Assembly: GCA_964554535.1 (NCBI GenBank)
Contig: CAZKPB010000011.1
Span: forward strand, 11,991-75,990
Length of the DNA stretch: 64,000 bases
Source of the DNA: DMER64 sp964554535
GTDB taxonomy: Bacteria > Bacteroidota > Bacteroidia > Bacteroidales > UBA932
Direction: 5' to 3'
Below the pieces are notes generated by a model. The model made no database searches. It saw only the letters and a program-made list of their open reading frames with translations, and had not been told where the DNA came from. The position numbers and the translations under genes were made by a program. Shown piece by piece: positions 39,732 through 49,055 of the stretch (position 1 is its first letter; each line of letters opens with the position of its first letter).

Positions 39732-41066
39732 ATGTTTGAAAATTTGTCAGAAAGATTGGAGCGGTCGTTTAAACTGCTCAAGGGGGAAGGTAAGATTACC
39801 GAGATAAATGTAGCCGAGACTTTGAAGGATATACGCAAAGCGTTATTGGATGCCGACGTCAGTTACAAGGTAGCCAAGAGTTTTTGCGACGAGGTGAAAC
39901 AGAAGGCAATGGGAGCCGAGGTGTTGACCGCGGTGCGCCCCGGACAGATGCTTACCAAAATTGTGCACGACGAGTTGACCCGCCTGATGGGGGGAGAGGC
40001 CGCCGGCATTAATATCAAAGGGACGCCCGGCATTGTGCTGGTGGCCGGTCTGCAGGGCTCCGGTAAAACCACGTTCAGCGGCAAACTGGCACTTCAACTG
40101 AAAACCAAGAAAGGGTTACGTCCGTTGCTTGTGGCAGGTGACGTGTACCGTCCGGCGGCTATGGAGCAGTTGCGCGTGTTGGGAGAACAGATTGGGGTGG
40201 ACGTACATTTGGAAACGGACAGCAAAAAACCTGTGGACATTGCTCGCAACGCCGTGGCACGTGCCCGCAAGGAAGGCTATAACGTAGTGATAATAGATAC
40301 TGCGGGCCGTCTTGCGGTAGATGAGGCCATGATGGTGGAAATCGCCGCCATCAAGAAAGCGGTGACTCCTACAGAGACCCTGTTTGTGGTGGACTCAATG
40401 ACCGGTCAGGACGCGGTGGATACTGCGCGGACCTTTTACGAACGCCTGCAGTACGATGGAGTGGTGCTGACCAAATTGGACGGTGACACACGCGGCGGGG
40501 CGGCGCTCTCTATCCGGGCCGTGGTCTCGGTACCCATCAAATACGTAAGTATGGGTGAAAAGATGGAGTCGCTGGATATTTTTTATCCTTCACGTATTGC
40601 CGACCGTATTTTGGGTATGGGGGACATTGTCTCTCTGGTGGAAAAGGCTCAGGAACAATATGACGAGGAAGAAGCCAAACGCCTGCGTAAGAAACTGGCA
40701 AAGGACCAGTTCAATTTTAACGACTTTCTGGCACAGATTGCTCAGGTGAAGAAAATGGGGAATATAAAGGACCTGGCGTCTATGATTCCCGGAATGTCCA
40801 AAGTGATGAAAGACGTGGACGTGGACAATGACTCGTTCAAAAGCATTGAGGCCATGATAGGCTCCATGACTCCGGCCGAGAGGGAAGACCCCGGATTGCT
40901 CAACGGGAGCCGCCGCAAGCGGGTGGCCTTGGGCAGCGGTACTTCCATTGTGGAGGTCAATCGTCTTGTCAAACAATTTGAAGATACACGAAAAATCATG
41001 AAAACTATGCGCAACGGAGGCGGGGCTGCTATGGCCAAAGCCATGCGCAATGGAGGAAAAAGATAA
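39732..41066 (+). CDS. ffh: Signal recognition particle protein Ffh (SRP54)
   Basis: The 444-residue GTPase has an N domain (1-95) and a G domain with GLQGSGKTTFSGKLA near residues 104-118. DTAGRLAVDEAMM and TKLDGDTRGGAALSI follow. A methionine-rich M domain comes after about residue 305 (MGNIKDLASMIPGMSKVM). It recognises signal sequences for co-translational targeting. The stop overlaps the folD start by one base. Confidence 0.97.
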   Translation: MFENLSERLERSFKLLKGEGKITEINVAETLKDIRKALLDADVSYKVAKSFCDEVKQKAMGAEVLTAVRPGQMLTKIVHDELTRLMGGEAAGINIKGTPGIVLVAGLQGSGKTTFSGKLALQLKTKKGLRPLLVAGDVYRPAAMEQLRVLGEQIGVDVHLETDSKKPVDIARNAVARARKEGYNVVIIDTAGRLAVDEAMMVEIAAIKKAVTPTETLFVVDSMTGQDAVDTARTFYERLQYDGVVLTKLDGDTRGGAALSIRAVVSVPIKYVSMGEKMESLDIFYPSRIADRILGMGDIVSLVEKAQEQYDEEEAKRLRKKLAKDQFNFNDFLAQIAQVKKMGNIKDLASMIPGMSKVMKDVDVDNDSFKSIEAMIGSMTPAEREDPGLLNGSRRKRVALGSGTSIVEVNRLVKQFEDTRKIMKTMRNGGGAAMAKAMRNGGKR

Positions 41067-41962
41067 TGGAATTATTGGATGGTAAATTAACTGCAGAGGT
41101 ACTCAAGAAGGGTATTGCAGATCAAGTGGCGGAAATGGACCGCCAAACCGGTTGCCGGCCTCATCTGGTAGCCATATTGGTGGGTGAGGACGCCCCCAGC
41201 CAGACTTACGTGGCCAATAAAGAAAAAGCCTGCAAGAGTGTAGGTATTGACTCCACCGTATACCGTATGCCGGAAACCATTTCGCAGGAAGAACTGCTCA
41301 AATGCATCCGCGTAATCAATCAGGACGATTCCGTGGACGGGCTCATAGTCCAGCTGCCGCTTCCAAAACACATTGATCCGCAACGGGTTATTGAAACCAT
41401 TAACCCCTCAAAAGATGTGGACGGTTTTCATCCGGTAAATGTGGGGCGGATGGTGCTGGGGCTGCCTTCTTTTGTCAGCGCCACTCCGGCCGGCATCATG
41501 TATTTGTTGGAACATTATCACATTGATACCGCCGGCAAGCGGTGCGTGGTGATTGGACGAAGCAACATTGTGGGACGTCCCATGGCCAATCTGCTTTCGC
41601 AGAAGGGAAACCCCGGTGACTGCACGGTGACCTTGTGCCACAGCCGTACTGAAAATCTCAAAGAAATCTGCCTCCAGGCGGACATTATTGTGGCCGCCCT
41701 GGGAAAACCGCATTTCCTTAAGGCCGATATGGTCAGGGAAGGGGCGGTAATCATTGACGTGGGCATTACTCGCGTTCCCAGCGCCACGACAAAAAGTGGC
41801 TTCAAACTGACCGGAGACGTTGACTTTGAGGCGGTGGCCCCTAAATGCAGCTATATTACTCCCGTCCCCGGCGGGATAGGACCCATGACGATTGTGTCCC
41901 TATTGAAAAACACGCTGATATCGGCAAAAAACAAACATTTATGCAAAGAAGAAACTTTTTAA
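41066..41962 (+). CDS. folD: Bifunctional methylenetetrahydrofolate dehydrogenase/cyclohydrolase
   Basis: The 298-residue protein has VGEDAPSQTYVANKEKAC near residues 36-53 with the catalytic Tyr and Lys, VDGLIVQLPLPKHI, and the Rossmann motif VVIGRSNIVGRPMANLL. Near the C-terminus is YITPVPGGIGPMTI. It interconverts methylene-, methenyl- and formyl-tetrahydrofolate with NADP. It is preceded by ffh and its end overlaps the DUF362 gene by 22 bp. Confidence 0.97.
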   Translation: MELLDGKLTAEVLKKGIADQVAEMDRQTGCRPHLVAILVGEDAPSQTYVANKEKACKSVGIDSTVYRMPETISQEELLKCIRVINQDDSVDGLIVQLPLPKHIDPQRVIETINPSKDVDGFHPVNVGRMVLGLPSFVSATPAGIMYLLEHYHIDTAGKRCVVIGRSNIVGRPMANLLSQKGNPGDCTVTLCHSRTENLKEICLQADIIVAALGKPHFLKADMVREGAVIIDVGITRVPSATTKSGFKLTGDVDFEAVAPKCSYITPVPGGIGPMTIVSLLKNTLISAKNKHLCKEETF

Positions 41963-42891
41963 AAGCCGCCCTGCTGGGTGGCGTGGCCGGAGCCGTTTCC
42001 CTAAAGGGATCCGACCTGTTGGCCACAGAAGTACTGGCTCCGTCTTCACGTGAAGCGACGCCGGCAGAAGTTCCCGATTTGGTGGCTGTCATGGGTGGAA
42101 GCCCGGAACAGCTTTATGCCCGTGCCATTGCGGAAATGGGCGGAATGGGCGCCTTTATCAAGAAAGGAATGAAAGTGGTGGTCAAACCTAACATCGGGTG
42201 GGACAAAACCCCGGAAATGGCAGCCAATACCAACCCCCAGCTGGTGGCGGCCATTGTGAAGGATTGTCTGGCTGCCGGAGCGGCCGAGGTAAAGGTTTTT
42301 GACCATTCCTGCGACCAGTGGGAAGGCTGCTACAAGAACAGCGGCATTGCGCAGGCGGTAAAGGATGCCGGTGGCATTATGGTTGACGCCCACGAGGAAC
42401 GTTCCTACAAGGAAGTGACCGTATCTCAGGCCGTACGCATGAAAAATCCCAAAATCCACGAAGCCATTGTGGACTGCGATGCATGGATCAATGTGCCTAT
42501 TCTCAAGAATCACGGCGGGGCCAAATTCACCTGCTGTATGAAAAACTATATGGGAATTGTATGGGACCGCCGTTACCTGCACTCTCACAATCTGCAGCAA
42601 TGCATTGCAGATGCCGCGGCTTACAGCAAGCATCCCGTGCTCAATATTGTGGACGCCTATCGCATCATGAACCAGAACGGCCCCAAAGGGAAGAGTCTCA
42701 ACGACGTACAGACTCCAAAGGCTCTGTTTATGTCCAAAGATATTGTGGCTCTGGACACGGCGGCACTGCAGTTTTTTAACCAGTATACCAAACTGTCGTT
42801 GCAGGATGTGCAACACATCGGTTTTGCACAGGCACACCATTTGGGGACCACCAATCTGGATTCGCTGAATATCAAACGTATTAAACTATAG
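41941..42891 (+). CDS. Tat-exported DUF362 protein
   Basis: The 316-residue protein begins MQRRNFLKAALLGGVAGAV, a twin-arginine signal (R-R-N-F-L-K) with a hydrophobic stretch. The rest is a DUF362 domain with KVVVKPNIGWDK near residue 75 and the conserved INVPILKNHGGAKFTCCMKN near 183-202. DUF362 proteins often accompany iron-sulfur proteins, but their reaction is unknown. Tat export usually means that a cofactor is inserted before export. The polyferredoxin gene follows within a few bases. The start at 41941 lies inside folD. An earlier in-frame ATG at 41845 would lose the Tat signal position. Confidence 0.85.
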   Translation: MQRRNFLKAALLGGVAGAVSLKGSDLLATEVLAPSSREATPAEVPDLVAVMGGSPEQLYARAIAEMGGMGAFIKKGMKVVVKPNIGWDKTPEMAANTNPQLVAAIVKDCLAAGAAEVKVFDHSCDQWEGCYKNSGIAQAVKDAGGIMVDAHEERSYKEVTVSQAVRMKNPKIHEAIVDCDAWINVPILKNHGGAKFTCCMKNYMGIVWDRRYLHSHNLQQCIADAAAYSKHPVLNIVDAYRIMNQNGPKGKSLNDVQTPKALFMSKDIVALDTAALQFFNQYTKLSLQDVQHIGFAQAHHLGTTNLDSLNIKRIKL

Positions 42892-42896
42892 TGACT

Positions 42897-44405
42897 ATGA
42901 CTGTGTACCGTACGCTACGCCTGGTCCGCATTATGCTGGCGCTTTGTGTCTGGGGGCTGCTGACTTTCTTTTTTGTGACTTCAGCCGGTGCCTCGGCCGT
43001 TCTTTGGCAGGGGTTGCTCAAAATTCAGTTTGTGCCCGCCCTGCTGGGCATAGCCACCGGTTCTCTGGTTTGTGTGATTGCCGTCCTTTTGCTGACACTG
43101 CTTTTGGGCAGAATATACTGTTCGGTGATTTGTCCGCTGGGCATTTATCAGGATATTGTCATTTGGGTGGCATCCTTGTTCAAGACAAAGAAACAGCGCC
43201 GCTTTACCTATACGCCGGCCAAAACGGGTGTGCGCTACGGGATTCTTTTGGCGGTGGCCGTGTGCGTGATTTTTGGATTTGTAATGCCGCTGGTATTCAT
43301 GGACCCCTACGGTTTGTACGGCAAGATGGCGGTGAACCTCACTTTCTCGCATCAATTTGTGTGGCCGGCCTTTGCCTTTGCTTTGTGTGTGTGGGTAGTC
43401 ATTACCCTGCTTGCCGCCTTAAAGGGACGTTTCTACTGTAATGTCATCTGCCCCGTGGGCACGCTGCTGGGAACCCTTTCAAAGTATGCCATGTTCCGCC
43501 TCACCGTGGATGAATCAAAATGCCGTCATTGCCTGTTGTGCGGGATGTCCTGCAAGAGTCAGTGCCTGGACAGCAAGCACATATACATTGACCACTCGCG
43601 TTGTGTGGGCTGTCTGGATTGCACCAAAGCCTGCAAGGAATATGCACTGCATTATGCCTTTGCGTGGAAGCGTAAGGCGACTCCCGTGGCCCAGAAGACT
43701 CCGGAACCCGCTGTCCCCGACGCGCACAAGACCGGCCGTCGCGCCTTTTTGCTGGGTTGTCTGGGCGTGGGAGCCGGTGCGGTATTGTACAACCGTTTTG
43801 CCGCTGAGGAACCCAAACGCATCAATGCCGGAATGCCTCCGGGTGCCGGTACCCTGGCACGTTTCAAGGACCGTTGCGTGGGTTGCTACGCCTGTGTGGC
43901 TGCCTGCCCGGCGCATATCATTGCCCCTTCCGTTACCGAATTGGGTGCGCAGGGTTTCCTGCTTCCCAGTATTTCCTATACCAACGGATTCTGCGGCTAC
44001 GAATGTCAGAAATGTCAGGATGTCTGTCCCAGTGGCGCTATCCGCAAAATGCCCCTGGAAGAGAAAAAACGGGTGAAGATTGGGGTGGCCCAGTTTACCC
44101 TTGAGAATTGCATCATTAAGAAAGACGGTACAGACTGCGGGGCCTGCGACGAACATTGTCCCGTAAAAGCCGTTTCCATTACTCCTACGGTGGATTTCAA
44201 AATTTTGGATGGAGTCAGTGTACAGGTAGAGGCCTTTTATCCCAAGGTGACGGCCCGGTTATGCATAGGTTGCGGCGGCTGCGAATACATTTGTCCCGCC
44301 ACTCCAAAAGCCATAAAGGTAGTGCCCATGGCGGTGCAGCATACGGCCGATGCTCCCGAGGAAACGGTGCAGCAGCAGAAAACCGATGTGGATTTTGGCT
44401 TTTAG
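42897..44405 (+). CDS. Membrane polyferredoxin (NapH/YccM-like), multiple [4Fe-4S] sites
   Basis: The 502-residue protein has about four membrane helices in residues 8-190, with CPLGIYQD and CPVGTLLG loops typical of the NapH family. Six ferredoxin-like cysteine clusters follow: CRHCLLCGMSC, CVGCLDCTKAC, CVGCYACVAAC, CGYECQKCQDVC, CGACDEHC and CIGCGGCEYIC. A second twin-arginine-like stretch, TGRRAFLLGCLGVGAGAV near 278, lies in the middle. It may thread a further domain across the membrane or be a fusion scar. The family passes electrons between the quinone pool or ferredoxin and periplasmic enzymes. A GTG at 42891 is an alternative start. Confidence 0.85.
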   Translation: MTVYRTLRLVRIMLALCVWGLLTFFFVTSAGASAVLWQGLLKIQFVPALLGIATGSLVCVIAVLLLTLLLGRIYCSVICPLGIYQDIVIWVASLFKTKKQRRFTYTPAKTGVRYGILLAVAVCVIFGFVMPLVFMDPYGLYGKMAVNLTFSHQFVWPAFAFALCVWVVITLLAALKGRFYCNVICPVGTLLGTLSKYAMFRLTVDESKCRHCLLCGMSCKSQCLDSKHIYIDHSRCVGCLDCTKACKEYALHYAFAWKRKATPVAQKTPEPAVPDAHKTGRRAFLLGCLGVGAGAVLYNRFAAEEPKRINAGMPPGAGTLARFKDRCVGCYACVAACPAHIIAPSVTELGAQGFLLPSISYTNGFCGYECQKCQDVCPSGAIRKMPLEEKKRVKIGVAQFTLENCIIKKDGTDCGACDEHCPVKAVSITPTVDFKILDGVSVQVEAFYPKVTARLCIGCGGCEYICPATPKAIKVVPMAVQHTADAPEETVQQQKTDVDFGF

Positions 44406-44414
44406 CTTTTGATA

Positions 44415-45098
44415 CTATTCCTGCCCTTCCAGCAAGGCCGGCCGCAACAGCCGGGTACGCTCCAGGGCCTGGTCGTCCTGCCATTTGGCAATCAATTTAG
44501 GATTCCCGCTCAACAACACGTCCGGCACGTCCCATCCGTGGAATGATGCCGGACGCGTGTATACGGGCGGTGCCAGCAGATTGTCCTGAAAGCAGTCACT
44601 CAAGGCGGACTGCTCGTCGGTAAGGGCACCGGGCAGCAGGCGCACAATGGCGTCTGTGACAATGGCGGCAGGCAACTCGCCCCCGCTCAACACGTAATCT
44701 CCCACGGATATTTCCCTTGTCACAAGATGTTCCCTTATACGATGGTCAATGCCCTTGTAATGCCCGCACAGCAATACAATGTTTTGCAGGCAGGACATCC
44801 GGTTGGCAAGCGATTGGTTAAACAGTTCTCCGTCGGGGCTCATATAGATGATTTCATCATAAGTCCGTTGCGCCTTCAATTCTTCCAGCAGGTTATAGAC
44901 CGGTTCTATCATCAGTACCATTCCGGCATCCCCGCCAAACGAATAGTCGTCTGTCTTGCGGTAATGACCCAATCCATACTGACGCAGGTCGTGCACCACA
45001 ATTTCAACCAAAGACTTTTCCCTGGCCCGTTTGACAATGGAGTAGGACAGAGGACTGTCCAAAAGAGAGGGGACAACGGTAATAATATCAATTCTCAT
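44415..45098 (-). CDS. trmD: tRNA (guanine37-N1)-methyltransferase
   Basis: The 227-residue SPOUT methyltransferase has MRIDIITVVPSLLDSPLSYS at the N-terminus and CGHYKGIDHRI near residue 110. The knot motifs SVGDYVLSGGELPA near 135 and YTRPASFHGWDVPDVLLSGN near 175 follow. It makes m1G37 to prevent frameshifting. The ATG at 45098 is the family start, 7 bases after a minus-strand TActTTTG box (45113-45106). The open frame beyond it to 45125 lies within the promoter. Confidence 0.96.
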   Translation of the reverse strand: MRIDIITVVPSLLDSPLSYSIVKRAREKSLVEIVVHDLRQYGLGHYRKTDDYSFGGDAGMVLMIEPVYNLLEELKAQRTYDEIIYMSPDGELFNQSLANRMSCLQNIVLLCGHYKGIDHRIREHLVTREISVGDYVLSGGELPAAIVTDAIVRLLPGALTDEQSALSDCFQDNLLAPPVYTRPASFHGWDVPDVLLSGNPKLIAKWQDDQALERTRLLRPALLEGQE

Positions 45099-45105
45099 AA
45101 TGCTG

Positions 45106-45169
45106 CAAAAGTAAGCATAATTCAAAAGTCTGCATAATTCGCTTTAATTGGACTTTTTGATTACATTTG
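45106..45169. promoter_or_regulatory. Divergent -7 elements of trmD and the DUF349 gene
   Basis: Minus strand TActTTTG (45113-45106) sits 7 bases before the trmD ATG. Plus strand TAcaTTTG (45162-45169) sits 29 bases before the DUF349 ATG. -33 elements at good spacing are not evident. Confidence 0.5.
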
Positions 45170-45198
45170 CAGGCTGATAATAAAATTCCTACAAGAAC

Positions 45199-47187
45199 AT
45201 GGACCAAGAACAAAACCTCTCTGCTCTCCAGGAGCAATTCGACAGCCCCAAAGCTGAAGAAGTAAACGCCAAGACAACAATTACAGAACAAGAAAACGCA
45301 ACGGAACCCGTTCAGGACTCTCCGGCCGTGGAAGCTCTCGCTGCAGAAACCCCTGCAGAAGAAACTCCCGCCGCAGAAGCTCCCGCAGAAGAAATTTCCG
45401 CCGCAGAAGCTCCTGCCGCAGAAGCTCCTGCTGAAGAAGCTCCTGCTGAAGAAGTTTCCGCCGTAGAGGAAGCTCCCGCCGCAGAACCCTCCGCTATTGT
45501 GGATTACACCACATTCACGGAAAAGGAACTGCTGGCCGAGTTTGAACGCCTCATAGAAGCCGATGACAAGACCGAACTGCACAAAAATGCAGAAACCATC
45601 AAGTCGTGTTTCTACAAACTGTTGCTCAAAAATAAACCCGATGAAGACGAAGCCCCGGTCGAAGAAGGCCCGGCGGAAGTTGCCAAAGCGGAAACTACGG
45701 AGGAAATTACTTTCAAGCGTCTGTACGCCCGTTATAAAGTATTGCGTGCCGATCTTATGCGCAATCTGGAGCAACAGAAAGAGAAGAATCTTGAAGATAA
45801 ATTGGCCATCATTGAAGGAATTAAGGAATTACTTGAAAAACAAGAAGATATCAATTATACATTTCCCGAATTCAGATCTTTGCAATTGCGTTGGAAAGAA
45901 GTGGGTCCCGTCCCTCTGGTACGGACCAAGGATGTCTGGGAAAGCTACCAGCACTGCGTGGAAAAATTCTATGATTATGTCAAAATCAACAACGAACTTC
46001 GTGACCTTGACTTCAAGCACAATCTGGAACTGAAAGAACAGATTTGTGGAAAAGCCGAAGCCCTGGTGGAAGAACCCGGCATCATCTCGGCTTTTCACAA
46101 ACTACAGAAACTGCACGAAGAATGGCGTGAAATCGGCCCCATTGCCCGTGAATTGAGAGAACAGGTCTGGGATCGCTTCAAAGCGGCTACCACTGCTATA
46201 AACAAACGCCATCAGGAATATTTTGAGGAACAGAAACTCAAACAGAAAGACAATTTGGACGCCAAGAGCACCATTTGTGAAAAGGCCGAGGCCATTGCAA
46301 ATGAGCCTGTGGAAGACGGAAGCCAATGGAATACCCGTGCCAAGGCAATGGAAGCGCTGCAGGAAGAATGGCGCACTATAGGTTTTGCCTCCAAGAAAGA
46401 CAACCAGCGGATATACGACCGTTTCCGCGCCGCCTGCGACAAATTCTACAATGCCAAGCGTGATTACTACAGCGGTTTCAAAAATGAAATGCGCGACAAC
46501 ATGGCAAAGAAAGTCTCCCTGTGCGAACAGGCCGAGGCTTTGATGCAGAGTGACGACTGGCGCAAAACCACCGACCAGCTGATTGCATTGCAGAAACAGT
46601 GGAAAGAAGTGGGCCCGGTACCCCGCAAACAGGCCGAGGCTGTATGGAAACGTTTCCGTGTTGCCTGTGATGATTTCTTTACCCGCAAATCCAAACACTT
46701 CTCGGGTGTGGATGCCAATTATGAAGAAAATCTTGCGGCCAAAGAAGCGCTCATCAAGGAAATTGAAGCCTTCTCCTCTGAAGGGGCTGAAGATATTGCC
46801 GCCGTCATCAAAGATTTCCAGGCCAAATGGAATGCCATCGGTTTTGTTCCCATAAAGGAAAAGGAACGCATTCAGGCAGCCTATAAAGCGGCTATGGACA
46901 AACATTTTGGTGAAATGCGCGCTTCACACGGCTACGACCGTCGTGTGCCGTCACGTCCCGGACGGGGCAAGGTGGATGATGCCAGAAACGGTCGTGAAAA
47001 ACTGATTCAACGCTTCCGTCAGTTGGAATCCGATATCACCGTTTGGGAAAACAATATGGGATTCTTTGCCAAATCAAAGAATGCGGACAAGATTATTGCA
47101 GACACCTGTAAAAAAATTGAACAGGCTAAAGTGGAATTGGCCGAATTGGAAGAAAAAATTAAACAATTTGACAAGCAGTTTGAATAG
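45199..47187 (+). CDS. DUF349 repeat protein with an Ala/Glu/Pro-rich N-terminus
   Basis: The 662-residue protein has a low-complexity acidic segment at about 40-105 made of repeats such as PAEEAPAEE. At least four DUF349 units follow, with recurring RWKEVGPVP, EWREIGPIAREL, EWRTIGFASKKD and QWKEVGPVPRKQ near residues 233, 310, 395 and 472. A fifth variant is KWNAIGFVPIKE near 550. The C-terminus is a coiled coil (KIEQAKVELAELEEKIKQF). There is no signal peptide. DUF349 proteins are thought to bind RNA, but no role is established in Bacteroidota. yidC follows after 3 bp. The low-complexity part produces a long antisense open frame that is not a gene. Confidence 0.85.
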   Translation: MDQEQNLSALQEQFDSPKAEEVNAKTTITEQENATEPVQDSPAVEALAAETPAEETPAAEAPAEEISAAEAPAAEAPAEEAPAEEVSAVEEAPAAEPSAIVDYTTFTEKELLAEFERLIEADDKTELHKNAETIKSCFYKLLLKNKPDEDEAPVEEGPAEVAKAETTEEITFKRLYARYKVLRADLMRNLEQQKEKNLEDKLAIIEGIKELLEKQEDINYTFPEFRSLQLRWKEVGPVPLVRTKDVWESYQHCVEKFYDYVKINNELRDLDFKHNLELKEQICGKAEALVEEPGIISAFHKLQKLHEEWREIGPIARELREQVWDRFKAATTAINKRHQEYFEEQKLKQKDNLDAKSTICEKAEAIANEPVEDGSQWNTRAKAMEALQEEWRTIGFASKKDNQRIYDRFRAACDKFYNAKRDYYSGFKNEMRDNMAKKVSLCEQAEALMQSDDWRKTTDQLIALQKQWKEVGPVPRKQAEAVWKRFRVACDDFFTRKSKHFSGVDANYEENLAAKEALIKEIEAFSSEGAEDIAAVIKDFQAKWNAIGFVPIKEKERIQAAYKAAMDKHFGEMRASHGYDRRVPSRPGRGKVDDARNGREKLIQRFRQLESDITVWENNMGFFAKSKNADKIIADTCKKIEQAKVELAELEEKIKQFDKQFE

Positions 47188-47190
47188 CCT

Positions 47191-49053
47191 ATGAACAAAA
47201 ATTCGCTTCTGGCTATTCTACTGATAGGTGCTATATTGCTGGGTTTCAGTGTGTATAACACCAGAGTGGCCAAAGAACAGCAGCGCGAGCAGTTTGTTAA
47301 GGATTCCATTGCATATCAGGATGCCCTAAAGGCGTCCAATGAGGCAAATGCCCAGGCGCTACTGCAAGCCCGGACAGATACTCTGGAGGCAGCGCCGGAT
47401 TCTCTGCAATCGGTGAACGGGGTCTATTCCAGCCAATGGCTCAACGAGGCCAGCATGGGCGATCCGCAGTATGTTACTCTGGAAAACGACAAAATCAAGG
47501 TGGTCTTTACCAACAAGGGAGGCCAACCCTACAGTGTGACGGTAAAAGGATATAAAACCTATTCCGGAGACAGTCTGGTACTTTTTGAAGGACCTCAGAA
47601 CAAGTTGTCCATCAATATTTTTGCGGCACAGGACCTGAATACGGATAATTTCTATTTCACCCCGGTACTCGTGGAAGGGAACCATGCGGTGACTTTCCGC
47701 CTGCAACTGGACCGGGATGCTTATATGGAATATGTTTACGTGCTCAATGAAGATGATTACGTACTGCATATGAATGTCAATCTGGTGGGTATGCAGCAAC
47801 TGGTTCCCAAAAACGTGACCCAGATGCAGTTGGACTGGGCTATGGATATCCGTCATCTGGAAAAGGGTTTTGACAACGAGAAGAAGTATTCCACTATTGT
47901 CTACAAATACCCCAACACGGATGACGTGGAAGACCTGGGGTTGCGCAAGGCCAATGCGGAAGAGGAAATCAAAACCAAACTGGAATGGGTAGCCTTCCAG
48001 CAGCAGTTTTTCTCGGCCATTCTCTTCTCTGACCAGGCGTTTGGCAGCGGAGACCTGGCTTATACCTTTTATGACCCCGCCAATACGGACAACCTGCTGA
48101 TGCGCAGTACCGCTTCCCTCCAGATTCCTTACGACGGAACGGGAGAACAGACGGTGCCCCTGCAATTTTATTTTGGCCCCAACGGTTTCTATGCATTAAA
48201 AGAATACGACCGTTCCTTTGAACAGATTATTCCCTTGGGAGGCTCGCTTATAAAATGGATCAACCGGTTTGGCATCATCCCCATCTTTAATTTTCTCAAC
48301 AAGTACATTGGTAACTACGGCCTCATTATCCTGCTGATGACCCTGCTCATCAAACTTGTGATTACTCCGTTCACGCTCAAGTCGTACATGTCGTCGGCCA
48401 AGATGAGGGTGCTCAAGCCCGAGATTGACAAGATCAATGTTAAATACCCTAAAAAGGAAGATGCGCTCAAAAAGCAACAGGAGACCATGGCCCTGTACAA
48501 GAAGACGGGGGTAAGCATGATGGGCGGCTGCTGGCCCATGTTCCTGCAGATGCCTATACTTATTGCCATGTTTAGCTTCTTTCCCGGTTCCATTGAATTG
48601 CGCCAGGAAGCGTTCCTGTGGGCCGATGACCTTAGCGGATACGACTCTATTCTGAACTTTGGCTTCAATATTCCAATCTATGGCAATCATATCAGTCTGT
48701 TTGCCCTGCTGATGGCCTTATCCATGTTCTTCTATTCCAGAATGACCATGAAGCAACAACCTGCCACCAAAGAGACGGCCGGCATGCAGACCGTGATGCT
48801 CTATTTTATGCCCGTGATGATGTTGGTCATCTGTAACAACCTGTCGGCGGCATTGAGTTATTACTACCTGTTGTCCAACCTTATCACCATGCTGCAGACC
48901 TGGTTTATACAGAAATTTGTGGTGGACGAGGAAAAGCTGTACCGGCAATTGCGGGAGAAAGCGGACAAGGCTCCGGCCAACCAGAAGTCCAAATTCCAGT
49001 TGCGGTTGGAAGAAATGCAGAAGATGCAGCAGCAACAGCAGAAAAGAAAATAA
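47191..49053 (+). CDS. yidC: Membrane protein insertase YidC
   Basis: The 620-residue protein has an N-terminal membrane helix (residues about 5-24) and a large periplasmic beta domain (about 60-345). The five-helix insertase core starts near 360 (GNYGLIILLMTLLIKLVITP). The core contains the cytoplasmic hairpin with KMRVLKPEIDKINVKYPKKE and the conserved GCWPMFLQMPILIAMFSFFP. The C-terminal tail is rich in Gln and Lys (MQKMQQQQQKRK). It inserts membrane proteins alone or with SecYEG. It lies 3 bp after the DUF349 gene and 2 bp before yggS. Confidence 0.96.
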   Translation: MNKNSLLAILLIGAILLGFSVYNTRVAKEQQREQFVKDSIAYQDALKASNEANAQALLQARTDTLEAAPDSLQSVNGVYSSQWLNEASMGDPQYVTLENDKIKVVFTNKGGQPYSVTVKGYKTYSGDSLVLFEGPQNKLSINIFAAQDLNTDNFYFTPVLVEGNHAVTFRLQLDRDAYMEYVYVLNEDDYVLHMNVNLVGMQQLVPKNVTQMQLDWAMDIRHLEKGFDNEKKYSTIVYKYPNTDDVEDLGLRKANAEEEIKTKLEWVAFQQQFFSAILFSDQAFGSGDLAYTFYDPANTDNLLMRSTASLQIPYDGTGEQTVPLQFYFGPNGFYALKEYDRSFEQIIPLGGSLIKWINRFGIIPIFNFLNKYIGNYGLIILLMTLLIKLVITPFTLKSYMSSAKMRVLKPEIDKINVKYPKKEDALKKQQETMALYKKTGVSMMGGCWPMFLQMPILIAMFSFFPGSIELRQEAFLWADDLSGYDSILNFGFNIPIYGNHISLFALLMALSMFFYSRMTMKQQPATKETAGMQTVMLYFMPVMMLVICNNLSAALSYYYLLSNLITMLQTWFIQKFVVDEEKLYRQLREKADKAPANQKSKFQLRLEEMQKMQQQQQKRK

Positions 49054-49055
49054 TC

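Noticed and set aside
45088..45774. Minus-strand open frame with Gly/Phe/Cys repeats (GGSFCGRSFCGG)
   Set aside because: It is the complement of the PAEE low-complexity arm of the DUF349 gene and has no promoter. The repeats are inherited from GAAGAA and GCTCCT codons.
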